Positions 63,405 to 64,000 of a DNA stretch of 64,000 nt are shown in pieces. Both the position numbers and the translations under genes were made by a program. Position 1 is the first letter of the stretch, and the number at the start of each line of letters is the position of its first letter. Under the pieces are notes generated by a model that saw only the letters and a program-made list of their open reading frames with translations, was not told the DNA's origin and did no database searches. The DNA comes from Enterobacter ludwigii (lineage in GTDB: Bacteria > Pseudomonadota > Gammaproteobacteria > Enterobacterales > Enterobacteriaceae), in NCBI GenBank assembly GCA_900068845.1, contig CEFQ01000011.1, positions 62,001-126,000 on the forward strand, given 5' to 3'.

Positions 63405-63995
63405 TCAATAACTTAGCAGCACCGCGTCATATAGCATCCAGGCCGTTGTCGCCACCAGCGATAACGCCATCAAACTGTTAAACGCCTGGCGTTTCCACGC
63501 AATTTGCAGATGGTTGCGCAGGCGGTCGCCCAGCGCGGCCCAAATCAAAATACACGGCAAATTCAGTGCGGCGAAGCCCAGTAATACGGTTAATACACCG
63601 TTGCTGTTGGCGTACATCAGCGCCACGTTGGTGACCATCAGCCAGGCCTTTGGATTTACCGCCTGAAAACAGATGCCGCCTATTAGCGTCATTGGGCGCG
63701 GCCGTTCGCGCAGCTGCGGCGCGCCGGCGCGGAAAATCTTCCACGACAGCCACAGCAAGTAGCTGCAACCGACAATCGTTAGCGGCAGGCGAATCGCGCC
63801 CATCCAGTGCAGTAATACATCCAACGCCACACTCGCCAACAGCATCTGTATCGCGCAACCCACCAGGATGCCAAATAGCATCGGCAGCGTGCGCTTAAAG
63901 CCAAAGTTTACGCCGGAGGTCGCCAGCAGCAGATTGTTAGGGCCTGGCGTGATCGACATAACGGTGACATAACTGAAGAATGAGGGATCGAGCAT
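63405..63995 (-). CDS. LysE/RhtB-family amino acid exporter
   Basis: 196 residues from ATG 63995; the promoter lies outside the window. Five to six helices; the family start SYVTVMSITPGPNNLLLATSG and the loop GGICFQAVNPKAWLMVTNVALMY (NPK motif) are clear. These export amino acids such as lysine, threonine or cysteine derivatives; the exact substrate is unknown. An upstream start beyond the window edge cannot be excluded. Confidence 0.87.
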   Translation of the reverse strand: MLDPSFFSYVTVMSITPGPNNLLLATSGVNFGFKRTLPMLFGILVGCAIQMLLASVALDVLLHWMGAIRLPLTIVGCSYLLWLSWKIFRAGAPQLRERPRPMTLIGGICFQAVNPKAWLMVTNVALMYANSNGVLTVLLGFAALNLPCILIWAALGDRLRNHLQIAWKRQAFNSLMALSLVATTAWMLYDAVLLSY

Positions 63996-64000
63996 GATGC

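Noticed and set aside
1-64000. Transposase or RAYT gene for the palindromic repeats
   Set aside because: No coding region in the window resembles a transposase; the mobilising enzyme, if any, is elsewhere.

Overview
The window is chromosomal DNA of an enterobacterium. The closest matches to the proteins are Escherichia coli/Enterobacterales families (RlmJ, Gor, KdpFABCD, MntP, Mqo, YqhA, YneE, LgoTDR, GsiABCD-like). The moderately high GC and the many intergenic palindromes suggest the Pantoea/Erwinia group; that placement is inference. There is no rRNA, tRNA, CRISPR array, insertion sequence or prophage. Nearly all of the DNA is coding, and most gaps over 60 bp carry one of three families of short palindromic repeats.

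Layout. 1-6.2 kb: a periplasmic coiled-coil protein, a lipoprotein, rlmJ, a CPBP membrane protease, rbn and gor. 6.2-7.1 kb: a dinD homologue broken by an in-frame amber codon. 7.3-17.5 kb: mixed metabolic and transport genes (nucleoside-recognition membrane protein, SDR/LysR pair, yneE, Tat-type hydrolase, CPA1 antiporter, MFS/LysR pair, yqhA). 17.5-24.8 kb: kdpFABCD potassium uptake, with kdpF and a KdpE-type operator but no kdpE. 24.8-35.5 kb: an HD-GYP phosphodiesterase whose ribosome binding site lies in a hairpin, an MFS transporter, an orphan sugar-binding protein, acetyltransferases, an ABC exporter, yqjG, an esterase, a TIM-barrel isomerase, and crcB behind a fluoride riboswitch. 35.8-39.4 kb: an L-galactonate cluster (lgoD, lgoR, lgoT).

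39.5-58.7 kb is the most distinctive part. It holds two complete Opp/Dpp-type peptide importers embedded among enzymes that act on D-amino-acid peptides: an M19 dipeptidase, a class-C D-aminopeptidase, an M55 DppA D-aminopeptidase, an S58 DmpA-type aminopeptidase, and the DgcN/DgcA pair linked to D-glutamate catabolism (or L-Ala-D/L-Glu epimerisation). Read together, it looks like an uptake and degradation island for murein peptides or other D-peptides.

58.7-64 kb: a tiny azuC homologue with its own promoter and terminator, mntP with an MntR box, a small membrane protein, mqo, a HigB/HigA toxin-antitoxin pair with two operator boxes, and a LysE-family exporter. Three palindrome families recur: A (core GTAGCGGCGC...GCGC, in pairs of two fixed geometries), B (GGTCGCCATNNATGGCGACC) and C (GGTGCGCATNNATGCGCACC). 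One composite of all three is tandemly triplicated at 8.34-8.70 kb.
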